Source: Pelagihabitans pacificus (GTDB lineage Bacteria > Bacteroidota > Bacteroidia > Flavobacteriales > Flavobacteriaceae). Taken from it: a DNA stretch of 64,000 nt. Location of the stretch: assembly GCF_009371985.2 (NCBI RefSeq), contig NZ_VIKU02000001.1, forward strand, positions 1 through 64,000. The letters are read 5' to 3'. This document shows positions 17,664-26,334 of this stretch, piece after piece (within the stretch, counting starts at the first letter, position 1; the number at the start of each line of letters is the position of its first letter). The position numbers and the translations under genes were made by a program. The notes below the pieces were generated by a model that saw only the letters and a list, made by a program, of their open reading frames with translations, made no database searches and was not told the DNA's origin.

Positions 17664-18170
17664 GAATTTTCCGATTTCCATAGCAATTTCCTCGGCTGTT
17701 TTACCATCGCTGGATATAATATGGGTGGCACGATTATAAAAAAAGCTCCTTTCGAACAGATGTTTCCCTATAAATTCGGGTAGTTCCCCATTCGGGATGT
17801 CTTTGATTAAGGGACGTTGCATTTTTTCCTTGCCCAGGCGTTCTACCAAACCATTTAGGGATACTTTTAAATAAAAAATGTGGTCGGTAGTCTTGAGAAG
17901 CGTTTCTAGATTGTCACCGTAACAAGGTGTTCCTCCCCCGGTAGCGATCACGAGATCTTTCTTTTGCTGAATTATTTTCTTCAGATATTCGGATTCTTTG
18001 TTCCGAAAATAGATTTCGCCCTTCACTTTGAAAATGGTCGCTATTTTCTGCTCCTCTTCCTCCTCTATAAAGTCATCCAAATCGATGAATTCCAATCCCA
18101 TTTGTTTCGCGAGTAGTTTGCCAACCGTGGATTTACCACTCCCCATATACCCTAACAAAATGATTTTCAC
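17655..18170 (-). CDS. aroK: shikimate kinase
   Basis: Phosphorylates shikimate in aromatic amino-acid synthesis. 171 residues with Walker A GYMGSGKSTVGKLLA, the shikimate-binding Asp in FIDLDDFIEEEE, the RNKE-type LID-side Arg in YFRNKESEYL, GGGTPC and the LID segment KMQRPLIKD. All key residues are present at the usual length. It faces the phosphoribosyltransferase and ends inside its 3' end. Confidence 0.96.
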   Translation of the reverse strand: MKIILLGYMGSGKSTVGKLLAKQMGLEFIDLDDFIEEEEEQKIATIFKVKGEIYFRNKESEYLKKIIQQKKDLVIATGGGTPCYGDNLETLLKTTDHIFYLKVSLNGLVERLGKEKMQRPLIKDIPNGELPEFIGKHLFERSFFYNRATHIISSDGKTAEEIAMEIGKFLV

Positions 18171-18243
18171 GAGCTTGATTTTTGTAAAAATGAACGTTTT
18201 CTTTTCAATTTCAAAGAAAAGGCAAATTTCTCGTAAAATCGAC

Positions 18244-18273
18244 TTGCTAAATAAATTATTGATCTTATATTTG
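18244..18273 (+). promoter_or_regulatory. tRNA-Lys promoter
   Basis: TTG (18244-18246), exactly 19 bases, then TATATTTG (18266-18273): a textbook Bacteroidota promoter. The tRNA begins 37 bases further on. Confidence 0.85.
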
Positions 18274-18309
18274 CAGCCGCTAAGGAAGAAACTTTCCGAG
18301 TGTTTTATT

Positions 18310-18382
18310 GACCTGGTAGCTCAGTTGGTAGAGCATCTCCCTTTTAAGGAGAGGGTCCTGGGTTCGAGCCCCAGCCAGGTCA
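18310..18382 (+). tRNA. tRNA-Lys (TTT)
   Basis: A complete 73-base cloverleaf. The acceptor arm pairs GACCTGG with CCAGGTC, and the D arm is GCTC/GAGC. The anticodon stem TCTCC/GGAGA holds the loop CTTTTAA with anticodon TTT at 18343-18345. The T arm is CTGGG-TTCGAGC-CCCAG and the discriminator is A. CCA is not encoded in full. Confidence 0.97.
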
Positions 18383-18393
18383 CCGATTTAGTC

Positions 18394-18424
18394 AAAAGCC
18401 CAACCTAATGGTAAGGGCTTTTTT
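18394..18424 (+). terminator. terminator after tRNA-Lys
   Basis: AAAAGCCC and GGGCTTTTTT pair around a 13-base loop with a T tail, 12 bases past the tRNA. Confidence 0.75.
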
Positions 18425-18554
18425 ATGATATGTAACCGGGCCGCAAAGCCTATTCCTCATTGATACCAACAAATTACTCTTAGGTGATGGAATACCTTTG
18501 CACTTCATTTCGACCATAAATTGACGTCACGTTCACCCTTCAGCTTTCATCCCT

Positions 18555-19172
18555 TTGGACACCATAGCAAACAAGCAGGATATTCAAAAACTAATCAGGG
18601 AACACACAGTGTTCAGCTTTATCCACAGCACCTACGGACCACCCCCTGAAATGAAGAGGCCCCCAGGATTTGTATCCTTATCAAAAATCATTTTGGAACA
18701 ACAGGTGAGTTTAGCCTCTGCCCGTGCCCATTTCGAAAGATTGAAGGCCTATGTTCCCGAATTCAAACCAGCATATCTCTTGAAGTTGACCGACCAGGAG
18801 ATGCGAAAATGTCATATCAGCAAACAGAAAGCGTCTTACTTGAGGTCTCTCTCCTCATCCATCATCAACGGAGAACTGGATCTAAAGGGGTTATGGGAAT
18901 TGGACGAACCTGAAATAAGACGGCAACTTACCCAAATCAAGGGTATCGGTAATTGGACAGCCGATGTGTATCTCATGTTTTGCCTACAATCCAAAGACAT
19001 CTTCCCCATCGGGGATATCGCCATCATCCACACGGTAAAAGAACTCACCGCTGCCCAATCAAAGGAAGAAATCAGTGCTTTGTCCGAACATTGGAGACCG
19101 CTTCGTTCCTTGGCTTCTTTTTTTCTTTGGCATTATTATTTACGTAAACGAAATCGTCCGCTACTTTTGTAA
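18555..19172 (+). CDS. DNA-3-methyladenine glycosylase, AlkA-like HhH-GPD family
   Basis: A 205-residue base-excision glycosylase. It has the helix-hairpin-helix LTQIKGIGNWTADVYLMF and the catalytic Asp in FPIGDIAII (near residue 154). SLSKIILEQQVSLASARAHF is the usual first-half motif of AlkA. The N-terminal beta domain of E. coli AlkA is missing, as in the short bacterial relatives. The start is a TTG at 18555; no ATG lies before the conserved part, so the start is less sure than the identity. Confidence 0.88.
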   Translation: MDTIANKQDIQKLIREHTVFSFIHSTYGPPPEMKRPPGFVSLSKIILEQQVSLASARAHFERLKAYVPEFKPAYLLKLTDQEMRKCHISKQKASYLRSLSSSIINGELDLKGLWELDEPEIRRQLTQIKGIGNWTADVYLMFCLQSKDIFPIGDIAIIHTVKELTAAQSKEEISALSEHWRPLRSLASFFLWHYYLRKRNRPLLL

Positions 19173-19320
19173 ATCGCTTTGGTGACGATGTACAAGCTTT
19201 TATAACTTTTCCTTAATTTAACCCGGTAACAATCCGTATGTTAGGCCTTATCAAGGGGTTAGGTTCACAGGGTGATTTCGCATCAAGGTCACTGTCACAA
19301 AACTGGATTGTTCGTTGTAT

Positions 19321-20721
19321 ATGCTCTATACCATACTCGTCATATTATATATCATCACCGCACTGATTATTGTAATCAGCCTGTTGGTTAACGGGGTACG
19401 ACCAGCAAAGACCTTGGCCTGGTTGTTGGCCATCTTCACCATTCCCGTAGGGGGTATTTTGTTGTATCTGATGATCGGAAGAAATCGCCGAAAGAACAAA
19501 TTGTTTCGGCTTAAAAAGCCCGGTGTTGGGGTTGCAAACCCTGTTGACTTCACCCTTCCGAATGAATACTCCCACTACCAAAAAATAGTACGGCTTATAG
19601 AAAAGAATTGTGGCTTTTCCCCTACTACGGGCAATTCCCTTGTATATCTTAAGGACGGGAAGACTACTTTTGAAAGCATTTTTGAGGCCTTGGAGAAAGC
19701 CCAACATTTTATTCATTTGCAGTATTATATTTTCGAAGAGGGCAGCTTGGCCGATTCCCTGTTGGAGGTCTTTCGCAGAAAAGAGGCGGCCGGAGTACAG
19801 ATTCGGTTGATCTACGATGGGGTGGGTAGTTTTTCGCTAAGTAGACCATATCTTACAAAATTACAGGAAATCGGGGTAGAGGTCGTTCCGTTCCTCCCCT
19901 TTAGATTCGGTCGATTCCTTCGATCGGTCAATTATCGGAACCACCGAAAAATAATAGTGGTCGATGGCAAAGTGGCCTTTACGGGCGGCATCAATATCTC
20001 GGATAAATACCTAAAGGGAGACCCCACATTGGGCCATTGGCACGATATGCATTTACGGATCGAAGGTCCGGCCGCGGCAGACCTCAACCGTGTTTTTTTG
20101 GAAGATTGGCAGTTGGTAGATGGTCGTAGGCCTGTTGCCATTGACTCCGTTTTTCAAACTACCGGTATGGGCGCCACTGACGTACAAATCGTTTCCAGCG
20201 GTCCCGATGACGATTTTCCAACCATCGAAGAGGTTTATTTTTCCATCATCAACAATGCAAGAAAGTACCTTTACATCACCAACCCATATATCATCCCTGG
20301 CCAAGCCATACTTACTGGCCTGGAAACGGCCGCACTAAGCGGGGTCGACGTGCGGTTGCTAATCTCCGAAAAAAACGATAGTTCATTAGTGAACTGGAGC
20401 GTACGTTCCTATTTCGAGGAATTGTTGAGGGCTAGTGTCAAAATTTATCTTTTTCCCCACGGATTCTTGCATAGCAAGCTAATGGTCTGTGACGATTTTG
20501 TAGCGTCTGTAGGCACCGCCAACATGGATGTCAGAAGTTTTGAGCAGAACTACGAGGTCAACGCCATCGTCTATGATAGTAATTTCGCCAAGGCGTTACG
20601 GGACGATTATCTTTTGGACTGCTCGAAAAGTATTCATTTAACCTATGACACCCATCGACAACGACCATGGCTTGAACGATTGAAGGAAGGGATCGCCAAA
20701 ATCTTCAGTCCGCTACTATGA
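19321..20721 (+). CDS. cls: cardiolipin synthase
   Basis: Joins two phosphatidylglycerols into cardiolipin at the inner membrane. 466 residues: two N-terminal membrane helices (about 1-25 and 32-55), then two phospholipase D domains. The first HKD motif is NHRKIIVVDGKVAFTGG (near 225) and the second HSKLMVCDDFVASVGTANMD (near 395). All catalytic His, Lys and Asp are present. The ATG at 19321 is chosen over a TTG six bases upstream. Confidence 0.95.
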   Translation: MLYTILVILYIITALIIVISLLVNGVRPAKTLAWLLAIFTIPVGGILLYLMIGRNRRKNKLFRLKKPGVGVANPVDFTLPNEYSHYQKIVRLIEKNCGFSPTTGNSLVYLKDGKTTFESIFEALEKAQHFIHLQYYIFEEGSLADSLLEVFRRKEAAGVQIRLIYDGVGSFSLSRPYLTKLQEIGVEVVPFLPFRFGRFLRSVNYRNHRKIIVVDGKVAFTGGINISDKYLKGDPTLGHWHDMHLRIEGPAAADLNRVFLEDWQLVDGRRPVAIDSVFQTTGMGATDVQIVSSGPDDDFPTIEEVYFSIINNARKYLYITNPYIIPGQAILTGLETAALSGVDVRLLISEKNDSSLVNWSVRSYFEELLRASVKIYLFPHGFLHSKLMVCDDFVASVGTANMDVRSFEQNYEVNAIVYDSNFAKALRDDYLLDCSKSIHLTYDTHRQRPWLERLKEGIAKIFSPLL

Positions 20722-20762
20722 ATAAAGAGATGTTCCATCGCCCATAAAACAACTGGGTTGGA

Positions 20763-21773
20763 TCAGGAAGAAACAATTGTTTCATATCCCAATTCGTTCT
20801 TGCTTTTTTTACCCTCCTCCCAGCAATCGATGTTGTAAAAAGTGATTTCGGCGATATTGGTCAATGCTTCCTTGGTCATGTAGGCGTGATGCGGGGTGAG
20901 TAATATATTTGGGAATGACAACAGCTTCTTCAGTTGCTCGTCTTCCAAACCCCTTTTGGAGTGATCTCTATAGAAAGTACCTTTTTCCCTTTCATAGACA
21001 TCGGTGCAGTACCCGCCAATTTTGCCATTTTCCAGTGCGTGTATCAGCGCTTTGGTTTCGACGATCGCCCCTCTGGCGGTATTTACCAATATCGCATCTT
21101 GTTTCATGAGCGCCAATATTCTTTTATTAATCAGATAGTAGTTCTCATAGGTAAGGGGTATATGTAAACTAATGACATCCGATTTTTTGCAAAGAACTTC
21201 CAAATCGGTATAGGTGACATCATACCGCTTTACAAGGTCGGTATTCGGAACAAGGTCGCAAGCAAGAATCTTACATCCAAAGCCGTATAAGATCTTAACC
21301 ATCACACTACCGATACGACCGGTTCCTATCACCCCTACAGTCTTATCGTAGAGATTGACCCCCATGAGCCCCTCCTGTAGAAAATTATAGTTTCGCACAC
21401 GGGTAGCTGCCAAAACCAGTTTCCTATTCAACGCCAATAAAAGTGCCACAGCATGTTCCGCGATTGCATGGGGGGAATATTCGGGGGCATTCGCCACTTT
21501 GAATCCGAATCGTTTGGCCGCCTTGATGTGTATGTTGTTATATCCTGCTGAACGTAGGGTGATGTACCGTACTCCCAAATCCCATAGTTTCTCCAATACT
21601 ACGAGCGATGCATCGTCCCCGGAGAAAATAGATATCGCCTTATACCCCATCGCCTGAATGGCTGTATGGGAATCAAGGGCGTCCTTGGTATACGAAACTT
21701 TGTGAAGGTTTTTGTTCGCCCTGCCCAAAAAGGGAATCTCATAATCTTTTGCGCTATAGACCAGTAATTTCAT
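20763..21773 (-). CDS. ldhA: D-lactate dehydrogenase (D-2-hydroxyacid dehydrogenase)
   Basis: An NAD-dependent reduction of pyruvate to D-lactate is the likely reaction, a fermentative redox outlet. 336 residues of the LdhA type: Rossmann GVIGTGRIGSVMV near 150, catalytic Arg in VNTARGAIVE, Glu near DVYEREKG and His in LTPHHAYMTKEAL. The family signature RSAGYNNIHIKAAKRFG is typical of LdhA rather than PGDH. It overlaps the lipoprotein gene upstream by 20 bases, so the two are translationally coupled. It stands at the edge of the low-oxygen island, which fits an anaerobic role. Confidence 0.88.
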   Translation of the reverse strand: MKLLVYSAKDYEIPFLGRANKNLHKVSYTKDALDSHTAIQAMGYKAISIFSGDDASLVVLEKLWDLGVRYITLRSAGYNNIHIKAAKRFGFKVANAPEYSPHAIAEHAVALLLALNRKLVLAATRVRNYNFLQEGLMGVNLYDKTVGVIGTGRIGSVMVKILYGFGCKILACDLVPNTDLVKRYDVTYTDLEVLCKKSDVISLHIPLTYENYYLINKRILALMKQDAILVNTARGAIVETKALIHALENGKIGGYCTDVYEREKGTFYRDHSKRGLEDEQLKKLLSFPNILLTPHHAYMTKEALTNIAEITFYNIDCWEEGKKSKNELGYETIVSS

Positions 21774-22410
21774 TGTTGTCCTCGCTTTTAAGGATTAGGT
21801 TCTGTTCCTTTAATGCCAACACTACCAGTTTCACATAATCATTTACTGTTTTTTCGACATCTTTTGGATCGGTTATATCTATGGCGCCACGCCATATCAA
21901 AGAGCGCTCTTCTCCCTCACATATACAGTATAGGGAAGTTTCGGCGTGGTATACTTGGAACTCCTCATAATAATTTTCATCGTAATAAATCTCCTGGTGT
22001 CGAATATAGTCGTCCCGAAATCTTCCATAATATTCGTCTAAATCAAGAATGCTTTTTCTAAAAGCCTGCTTGGTTTCAGATCCCACCACCTTGGTCAAGA
22101 GAATAGCATCAAAATTCTGGTCTAGCAACCATGTTTCAAAAGTCCTTAATTCTTCTTCGGATCTCCATGTATTCGTGAACTCATCTTCGAATAAATCGAT
22201 GCTTCGTTCTGCCTTGACACCTCTCTTTAGGAACTCTTTTTTCAACTTGTTCTCAAAATCGAGGCGTGCCGATGCGCTCTGGGTCATCCCTATTACAAGA
22301 ACTTTGTTGGCATCGAACTCCGCTATATCTGGATTTTTCCAGTTTTCGACTAAGGAGACCGAGGAACATCCCAATAGAACCAATAGTAATACGAGCAATC
22401 GTTTTTTCAT
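21754..22410 (-). CDS. lipoprotein of unknown function
   Basis: A 218-residue protein with a lipoprotein signal (MKKRLLVLLLVLLGC followed by SSVSLVEN). The mature part has WKNPDIAEFDANKVLVIGMT and a Tyr/Asp/Glu-rich stretch near residues 135-165 (DEYYGRFRDDYIRHQEIYYD). The opening WKxP and the two-half alpha/beta layout recall DUF4136-type lipoproteins; this is a guess. It forms a two-gene unit with ldhA. A poor palindrome TGATAACATCA (22480-22490) is upstream. Confidence 0.75.
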   Translation of the reverse strand: MKKRLLVLLLVLLGCSSVSLVENWKNPDIAEFDANKVLVIGMTQSASARLDFENKLKKEFLKRGVKAERSIDLFEDEFTNTWRSEEELRTFETWLLDQNFDAILLTKVVGSETKQAFRKSILDLDEYYGRFRDDYIRHQEIYYDENYYEEFQVYHAETSLYCICEGEERSLIWRGAIDITDPKDVEKTVNDYVKLVVLALKEQNLILKSEDNNEITGL

Positions 22411-22552
22411 GGTGTACTTTTTTATAAGCTCGGAACCACATCCGGGCCAGATGAATAAAGCCTCTTTTCCATTTACTTTTGATAACATCAGCGAAACAGT
22501 TTCCTAGCTTTGGAAGGATGTAATAAGTTGGTCCGTAAAATATACTTGTAAC

Positions 22553-22987
22553 CTATGTATGATCGGGTTTTCTCCGTTTTAAAATTCCTCCCGCATAGTT
22601 GAATATTTCTGATTTCAGATTATGGAAATCTTCTAGACAATCTGCTGTTTCGGCTTTTATCCTGTTATGTTTGGTACAATAGTCTTCGTAACAGTCATCG
22701 GTCATACACTCCATCATACCCCCCAATTCCTTTTCGTACTGTAGAATGGCTGCCTTTACATCAATAGCCTTGATAGTAACCTTCTTTATTCGGTCCAGAT
22801 AATCACTCAAGCGTTCAAAGAGATTCGGGGTATTGGGTTGAAAAGCATAGGAGTTCAACAAATGTTCAATGAAGGTAATCTCGTCTCTCATGAACCTAAA
22901 ACTAGATTTCCATTGCCGTAGTTCCAAGCTGAGCTCGTCTATCTTTTTGGCTTTTGATGCTTTGGTATGATTCTGCGTTTGGGCCAT
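22553..22987 (-). CDS. helical protein of unknown function (paralogue of 27727 gene)
   Basis: A 144-residue soluble protein, almost entirely predicted helix, with no recognised domain. It contains LRQWKSSFRFMRDEITFIEHLLNSY and, near the end, DFHNLKSEIFNYAGGILKRRK. The gene at 27727 encodes the same pattern (WISDILFFAQDLSFTKHLLDHFY, FKAVKSDIFGMIGTVLEHQK), so the two are paralogues. Three or four long helices suggest a bundle. An Fnr-type box and phased -7 element precede it. It has four Cys/Met-rich positions around MMECMTDDCYEDYCTKH, absent in the paralogue. Confidence 0.75.
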   Translation of the reverse strand: MAQTQNHTKASKAKKIDELSLELRQWKSSFRFMRDEITFIEHLLNSYAFQPNTPNLFERLSDYLDRIKKVTIKAIDVKAAILQYEKELGGMMECMTDDCYEDYCTKHNRIKAETADCLEDFHNLKSEIFNYAGGILKRRKPDHT

Positions 22988-23003
22988 TGAAAACTGTTTA
23001 GAC

Positions 23004-23046
23004 TAAAACTAGCGTTCTCCTGTTGGTTTTGAAATGATATTGGTCA
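23004..23046 (-). promoter_or_regulatory. Fnr-type box and -7 element, 22553 gene
   Basis: The box TGATATTGGTCA lies at 23035-23046 (minus strand TGACCAATATCA). Thirty-five bases from its first base the minus strand has TAGTTTTA (23011-23004), 17 bases before the start codon. The box centre is at about -41.5. Confidence 0.7.
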
Positions 23047-23093
23047 GCTGCCGTGTTACAACGGATTCCGACCACTTGCGCCGAGGTGGTGGT

Positions 23094-23519
23094 CTATCGA
23101 CCAAAAAAATCACGTACCAAGGCTTTTATTTGGTTATCGGTCATGCTGTCCGCCTTGGTAACGGTTCTTACTTTTGCCCCCAACGATTGATATTTATCGT
23201 TCAATTCCTTTCGAAATTTCTCCGCTGTTTCCGCCGGACCGAAAAGTGCTATGTTTTCGGCATCTTTGATTTCATTTACGATTTTTTCAAAATAGGCCGC
23301 CAATTGATGTTTCTCACGTTCCAGATACCTACTATCTTGGACTACATCTTGAGGACCTCCTTTAAATCGGGTCCCTGAACCTCCTTTGGGATTAAAAAAT
23401 TCCATTTCGGAAAAAAGGGTCTGCATTTTTTCCCTTTCTTCCATTAACTCAACGATATGGGCCTTTTCTTGATCCATCCATATTCCGATGTTCTTCATGC
23501 GAGTTGTTTTAGGAGACAT
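23094..23519 (-). CDS. unknown protein, possibly eRF1/baeRF-like domain
   Basis: A 141-residue soluble protein. It opens MKNIGIWMDQEKAHIVEL, has a Gly/Lys/Arg-rich linker around residue 45-55, and a C-terminal half NIALFGPAETAEKFRKEL ... MTDNQIKALVRDFF. This beta-strand, GPAExxxxF, closing-helix layout resembles domain 3 of eRF1/Pelota and the bacterial baeRF group. The family call is an inference from pattern only. It overlaps the upstream universal stress gene by 11 bases, so it is its operon partner; a second possible start at 23498 begins MKNIG. Confidence 0.7.
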   Translation of the reverse strand: MSPKTTRMKNIGIWMDQEKAHIVELMEEREKMQTLFSEMEFFNPKGGSGTRFKGGPQDVVQDSRYLEREKHQLAAYFEKIVNEIKDAENIALFGPAETAEKFRKELNDKYQSLGAKVRTVTKADSMTDNQIKALVRDFFGR

Positions 23520-24357
23520 CGTGTAAGGTTAATACGGGGATTTTTGAATAGTACCCCATTTCCTTCACCAGGGGCCTTGAAAACAGACTGCCCAGAAAGC
23601 TATGTTTTCGATTTACAAAAGCGATCATATCGCTACCCCTACTGTCGATAAAGGCACTGATACCCGTTTGTACGCCGAGATCGGTCAAGGTGTGGAAGCT
23701 GTAATCCACATCTTCCAAAATAGATTGAAGCAGTTCCCTGTTGCTTAGTTGTTCCCGATTCAGCTCCGATTTTTCGGCAATATGAAGTACCCGGATCGCT
23801 GCGTGGTGGTGCTTGGCTATCTCTAACAGGTAATTAAGTTCCCTGCGCTTGAAGCTGGTTTTAAAATCGGTTGGAAAAACGATTTCCTTGGGAGCGGCAA
23901 ATCGCACATTGTCGGGAATTGCCAAAACAGGACATTCGGTTACTTTTTCCATCGCATCCACGGTATTGGTACCGAAAATAACATCCTCTGCGCCTGTCGC
24001 GCCCTTGGTACCCATTACCACTATGTCGATGTCTTTCTTGGCAATGGTCGTTTTTATGGCATATAACAAAGAGTTGAAAGTAGAAATTGTATGATACGTA
24101 TGTTTGGGATCGTCGTTATGTAATTCAAGGATATCCATCAATTTGACAAAACCCGCTTCCGATTCCTTCTTGGCCATCTCATAGGCCCTTTCCCCCGGTT
24201 CGGGTACCATCATACTATCAATTGAATAGCCACTAACCTGGTACGCATTCAAGAAATAAAAATCGCATGTCTGGTTTGCATAGAGATCTAGGGCATATCG
24301 AATAGCATTTAAGGCATTCCGAGAAAAATCGGTAGGTAATAAAATTCTCTTGTCCAT
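23509..24357 (-). CDS. universal stress protein, two UspA domains (Usp1)
   Basis: A 282-residue tandem UspA protein. Domain 1 opens KRILLPTDFSRNA and has the ATP-binding pattern G-x2-G-x9-G in VMGTKGATGAEDVIFGTNT. Domain 2 (from about 150, KEIVFPTDFKTSF) lacks that glycine motif and ends SRPLVKEMGYYSKIPVLTLH. Such proteins bind ATP and respond to stress or growth arrest; the partner is unknown. It is co-transcribed with the 23094 gene and preceded by an Fnr-type box. Confidence 0.9.
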   Translation of the reverse strand: MDKRILLPTDFSRNALNAIRYALDLYANQTCDFYFLNAYQVSGYSIDSMMVPEPGERAYEMAKKESEAGFVKLMDILELHNDDPKHTYHTISTFNSLLYAIKTTIAKKDIDIVVMGTKGATGAEDVIFGTNTVDAMEKVTECPVLAIPDNVRFAAPKEIVFPTDFKTSFKRRELNYLLEIAKHHHAAIRVLHIAEKSELNREQLSNRELLQSILEDVDYSFHTLTDLGVQTGISAFIDSRGSDMIAFVNRKHSFLGSLFSRPLVKEMGYYSKIPVLTLHDVS

Positions 24358-24383
24358 AACTATCTGCTTATAAAATTCTTCAA

Positions 24384-24426
24384 TAAAAATAGAATCTGTT
24401 TAGCAGCTATGCTATGACCAAGATCA
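24384..24426 (-). promoter_or_regulatory. Fnr-type box and -7 element, Usp1
   Basis: The plus strand reads TGACCAAGATCA at 24415-24426. On the minus strand the -7 element TATTTTTA (24391-24384) starts 35 bases from the first base of the box, and the Usp1 start codon is 27 bases further. The box overlaps the last codon of the upstream Usp2 gene. Confidence 0.75.
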
Positions 24427-25272
24427 GTCCTCGGCCGGAATCACTAAAAAAGGAATGGATAAGTGAAAAGCCATTTTTTCGATTACCGGCTCGCGTAAAA
24501 GCTTTTTGACAAAGCCGTGTTCGTACCGTATCATTGCCAGCATACCAATTCCCAATTCATCCAAAAACGTTTGAAGGGTCTTCGTCTTACTTGCAAAATG
24601 GGGCATCCAATGTATTGAGTGCGGTAACGGTTTCATATATGCCAACAGGGTATTCAGGTTTCCCTCTTGTTGTTTGTCAAGACGTTCTTGCTCGTTGATA
24701 TGTACGATACGTACGGCCGCGCTACATAGCTTTGACATAAACCGTAACGGTTCTAGGATTTTTGCATCGAAATTTCTTCTATAGTCGCTGGCAAAAGCAA
24801 TTTCGTAGGGCATCGAAAACTCCTTTTCCAATGGAATCGCCAATACAGGGCAAGCTTTGAGCGCGGCCATGGCTTTTGTCGTGTTACTTCCCAAAAAAAC
24901 GGAGGTGTTGCCTGTTGCCCCGGTTGTTCCCATCACCACCAGGTCAATGTCGTTTTCAGCAACTGCATGTTGCAGCGTATTGATAAAACTACCTTTTCTG
25001 GAAAGCAATTCAAATCGGTGCTTGGGGTTATCATCATCCAAATTGATGCGGTGCATGCTATGTTGCAATCCTTCGACCGATTCATCACCAAGCTGTTCGA
25101 TGAGGCTTTTATGCTTTCCGTTTGAAAGGCTTACGCTTTTCAATGGTGTTACCTCAGTAAAGGAATTCAGAATAAAAAAAGTGCATTCGTGGTGATGAAA
25201 CAGTGCCGTAGCGTAGAACAAGGCATTATAGGCGTTGTTCGAGAAATCGGTTGGGATGAGGATGTTTTTCAT
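24424..25272 (-). CDS. universal stress protein, two UspA domains (Usp2)
   Basis: 282 residues. Domain 1 starts MKNILIPTDFSNNAYNALFY and carries VMGTTGATGNTSVFLGSNT (G-x2-G-x9-G). Domain 2 (from about 150, EIAFASDYRRNFD) is degenerate and ends EPVIEKMAFHLSIPFLVIP. It is upstream of Usp1 on the same strand. A good -7 (TACTTTTA, 25299-25292) is in place, but where the Fnr-type box would lie the DNA is only an A/T palindrome-like run, so its control may differ. Confidence 0.9.
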   Translation of the reverse strand: MKNILIPTDFSNNAYNALFYATALFHHHECTFFILNSFTEVTPLKSVSLSNGKHKSLIEQLGDESVEGLQHSMHRINLDDDNPKHRFELLSRKGSFINTLQHAVAENDIDLVVMGTTGATGNTSVFLGSNTTKAMAALKACPVLAIPLEKEFSMPYEIAFASDYRRNFDAKILEPLRFMSKLCSAAVRIVHINEQERLDKQQEGNLNTLLAYMKPLPHSIHWMPHFASKTKTLQTFLDELGIGMLAMIRYEHGFVKKLLREPVIEKMAFHLSIPFLVIPAED

Positions 25273-25386
25273 AATCTTTATTTAAATCAGCTAAAAGTAG
25301 GCAACCAGTGGGCACGTTAATTTAATTTAAAATCCTGTGTTTGCCAACTTACCTGCCGATACCTTGTTTCTCGGAACCTCGCTTAC

Positions 25387-26220
25387 TTACGGGATTACCA
25401 TAAAAGGTACCGTTACATGAAATCCTACTTTTTTGATGATCGGCTCTAGAAATAATCGTTCGAAAAAAGTATGCTTGTTACGTACCATCGCCAATAGATT
25501 GATACGATTCTTTAATTGAAAATTGTTGATGGCAGCAACCACATTTTGACTGGGCATCTCATGAAACAAATGCGCGCGACGACCTAATAATTCATCTAAT
25601 TTTGCTTTATTCCTCAACTGCTTATCGGTAAGATCATAGCCCGAAGATACATGTATCACTTCAAATCGCGAGATATGGTCATCGGCTATTGCCAAAAGCT
25701 GTGCGAACCGTTCCTCCCCGTAATCGATTTCATAGTCGGTAGGAAATAAAATTTCCTTTGGATTTTCGTACTCGAACTGTGGTGGAACCACGATAATCGG
25801 ACAGTTGGTTTTTTTGATCACATGAACGGCATGGGTGCCCAGTAATATCTCCTTGGCGCCGGTAGCACCTTTCGTTCCCATAATAATCAAATCGGCATTT
25901 TCCTTTTCGACCATATCACGCAGTTCGTCGACCAATAGGTTAAATGCAGCATGCGGTACGAATTGGTGTCGAGGGTTTTTGAACTCATTTTCCAGTTTGG
26001 TCCGTAATTCTTTTAAGCGCTCTAAGGCCTGCTCCTGTAATAGGGTCGCCAATCCAAATTGCCCGGGACTATCCAACATATAATCCGACTGATAAATAGC
26101 GGGGGTGTAGGTATGTACCAGATAAAAGGTGCAGTCAACCTCCTTGAATAAGGAAACCGCGTAGCGAACGGCGTTGTACGCATTATCTGAAAAGTCGGTC
26201 GGAATGATTACCTTTCTCAT
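25387..26220 (-). CDS. universal stress protein, two UspA domains (Usp3)
   Basis: 277 residues. Domain 1 is MRKVIIPTDFSDNAYNAVRY with the nucleotide motif IMGTKGATGAKEILLGTHA. Domain 2 begins KEILFPTDYEIDYGEE and lacks the glycine motif; its end LEPIIKKVGFHVTVPFMVIP is the shared C-terminal signature of this paralogue group. An Fnr-type box lies upstream at 26274. Confidence 0.9.
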   Translation of the reverse strand: MRKVIIPTDFSDNAYNAVRYAVSLFKEVDCTFYLVHTYTPAIYQSDYMLDSPGQFGLATLLQEQALERLKELRTKLENEFKNPRHQFVPHAAFNLLVDELRDMVEKENADLIIMGTKGATGAKEILLGTHAVHVIKKTNCPIIVVPPQFEYENPKEILFPTDYEIDYGEERFAQLLAIADDHISRFEVIHVSSGYDLTDKQLRNKAKLDELLGRRAHLFHEMPSQNVVAAINNFQLKNRINLLAMVRNKHTFFERLFLEPIIKKVGFHVTVPFMVIP

Positions 26221-26242
26221 ACTCTTCGCTTTTTTTGTCTGC

Positions 26243-26285
26243 TAAAGTTAACGGTCACCCCTCTCTAAAACCATGATATTGATCA
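26243..26285 (-). promoter_or_regulatory. Fnr-type box and -7 element, Usp3
   Basis: TGATATTGATCA (26274-26285) is a near-perfect palindrome. The minus strand has TAACTTTA (26250-26243) with the same 35-base offset, and the start codon is 23 bases past it. A poorer match, TAACTTGC at 26308, faces trxA, so divergent use is possible but weak. Confidence 0.75.
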
Positions 26286-26334
26286 GTTCCACTTTTCCAG
26301 TTTTTTATAACTTGCTTCCCAAATTAAGCCACGA

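Noticed and set aside
22480-22490. Possible Fnr-type box before the lipoprotein-ldhA unit
   Set aside because: TGATAACATCA is one base short of the normal spacing and no -7 element is at the standard offset.
25323-25334. Possible Fnr-type box before Usp2
   Set aside because: A good -7 (TACTTTTA) is at the right place, but the box position reads GATTTTAAATTA, without TGA/TCA arms, so it is not counted.
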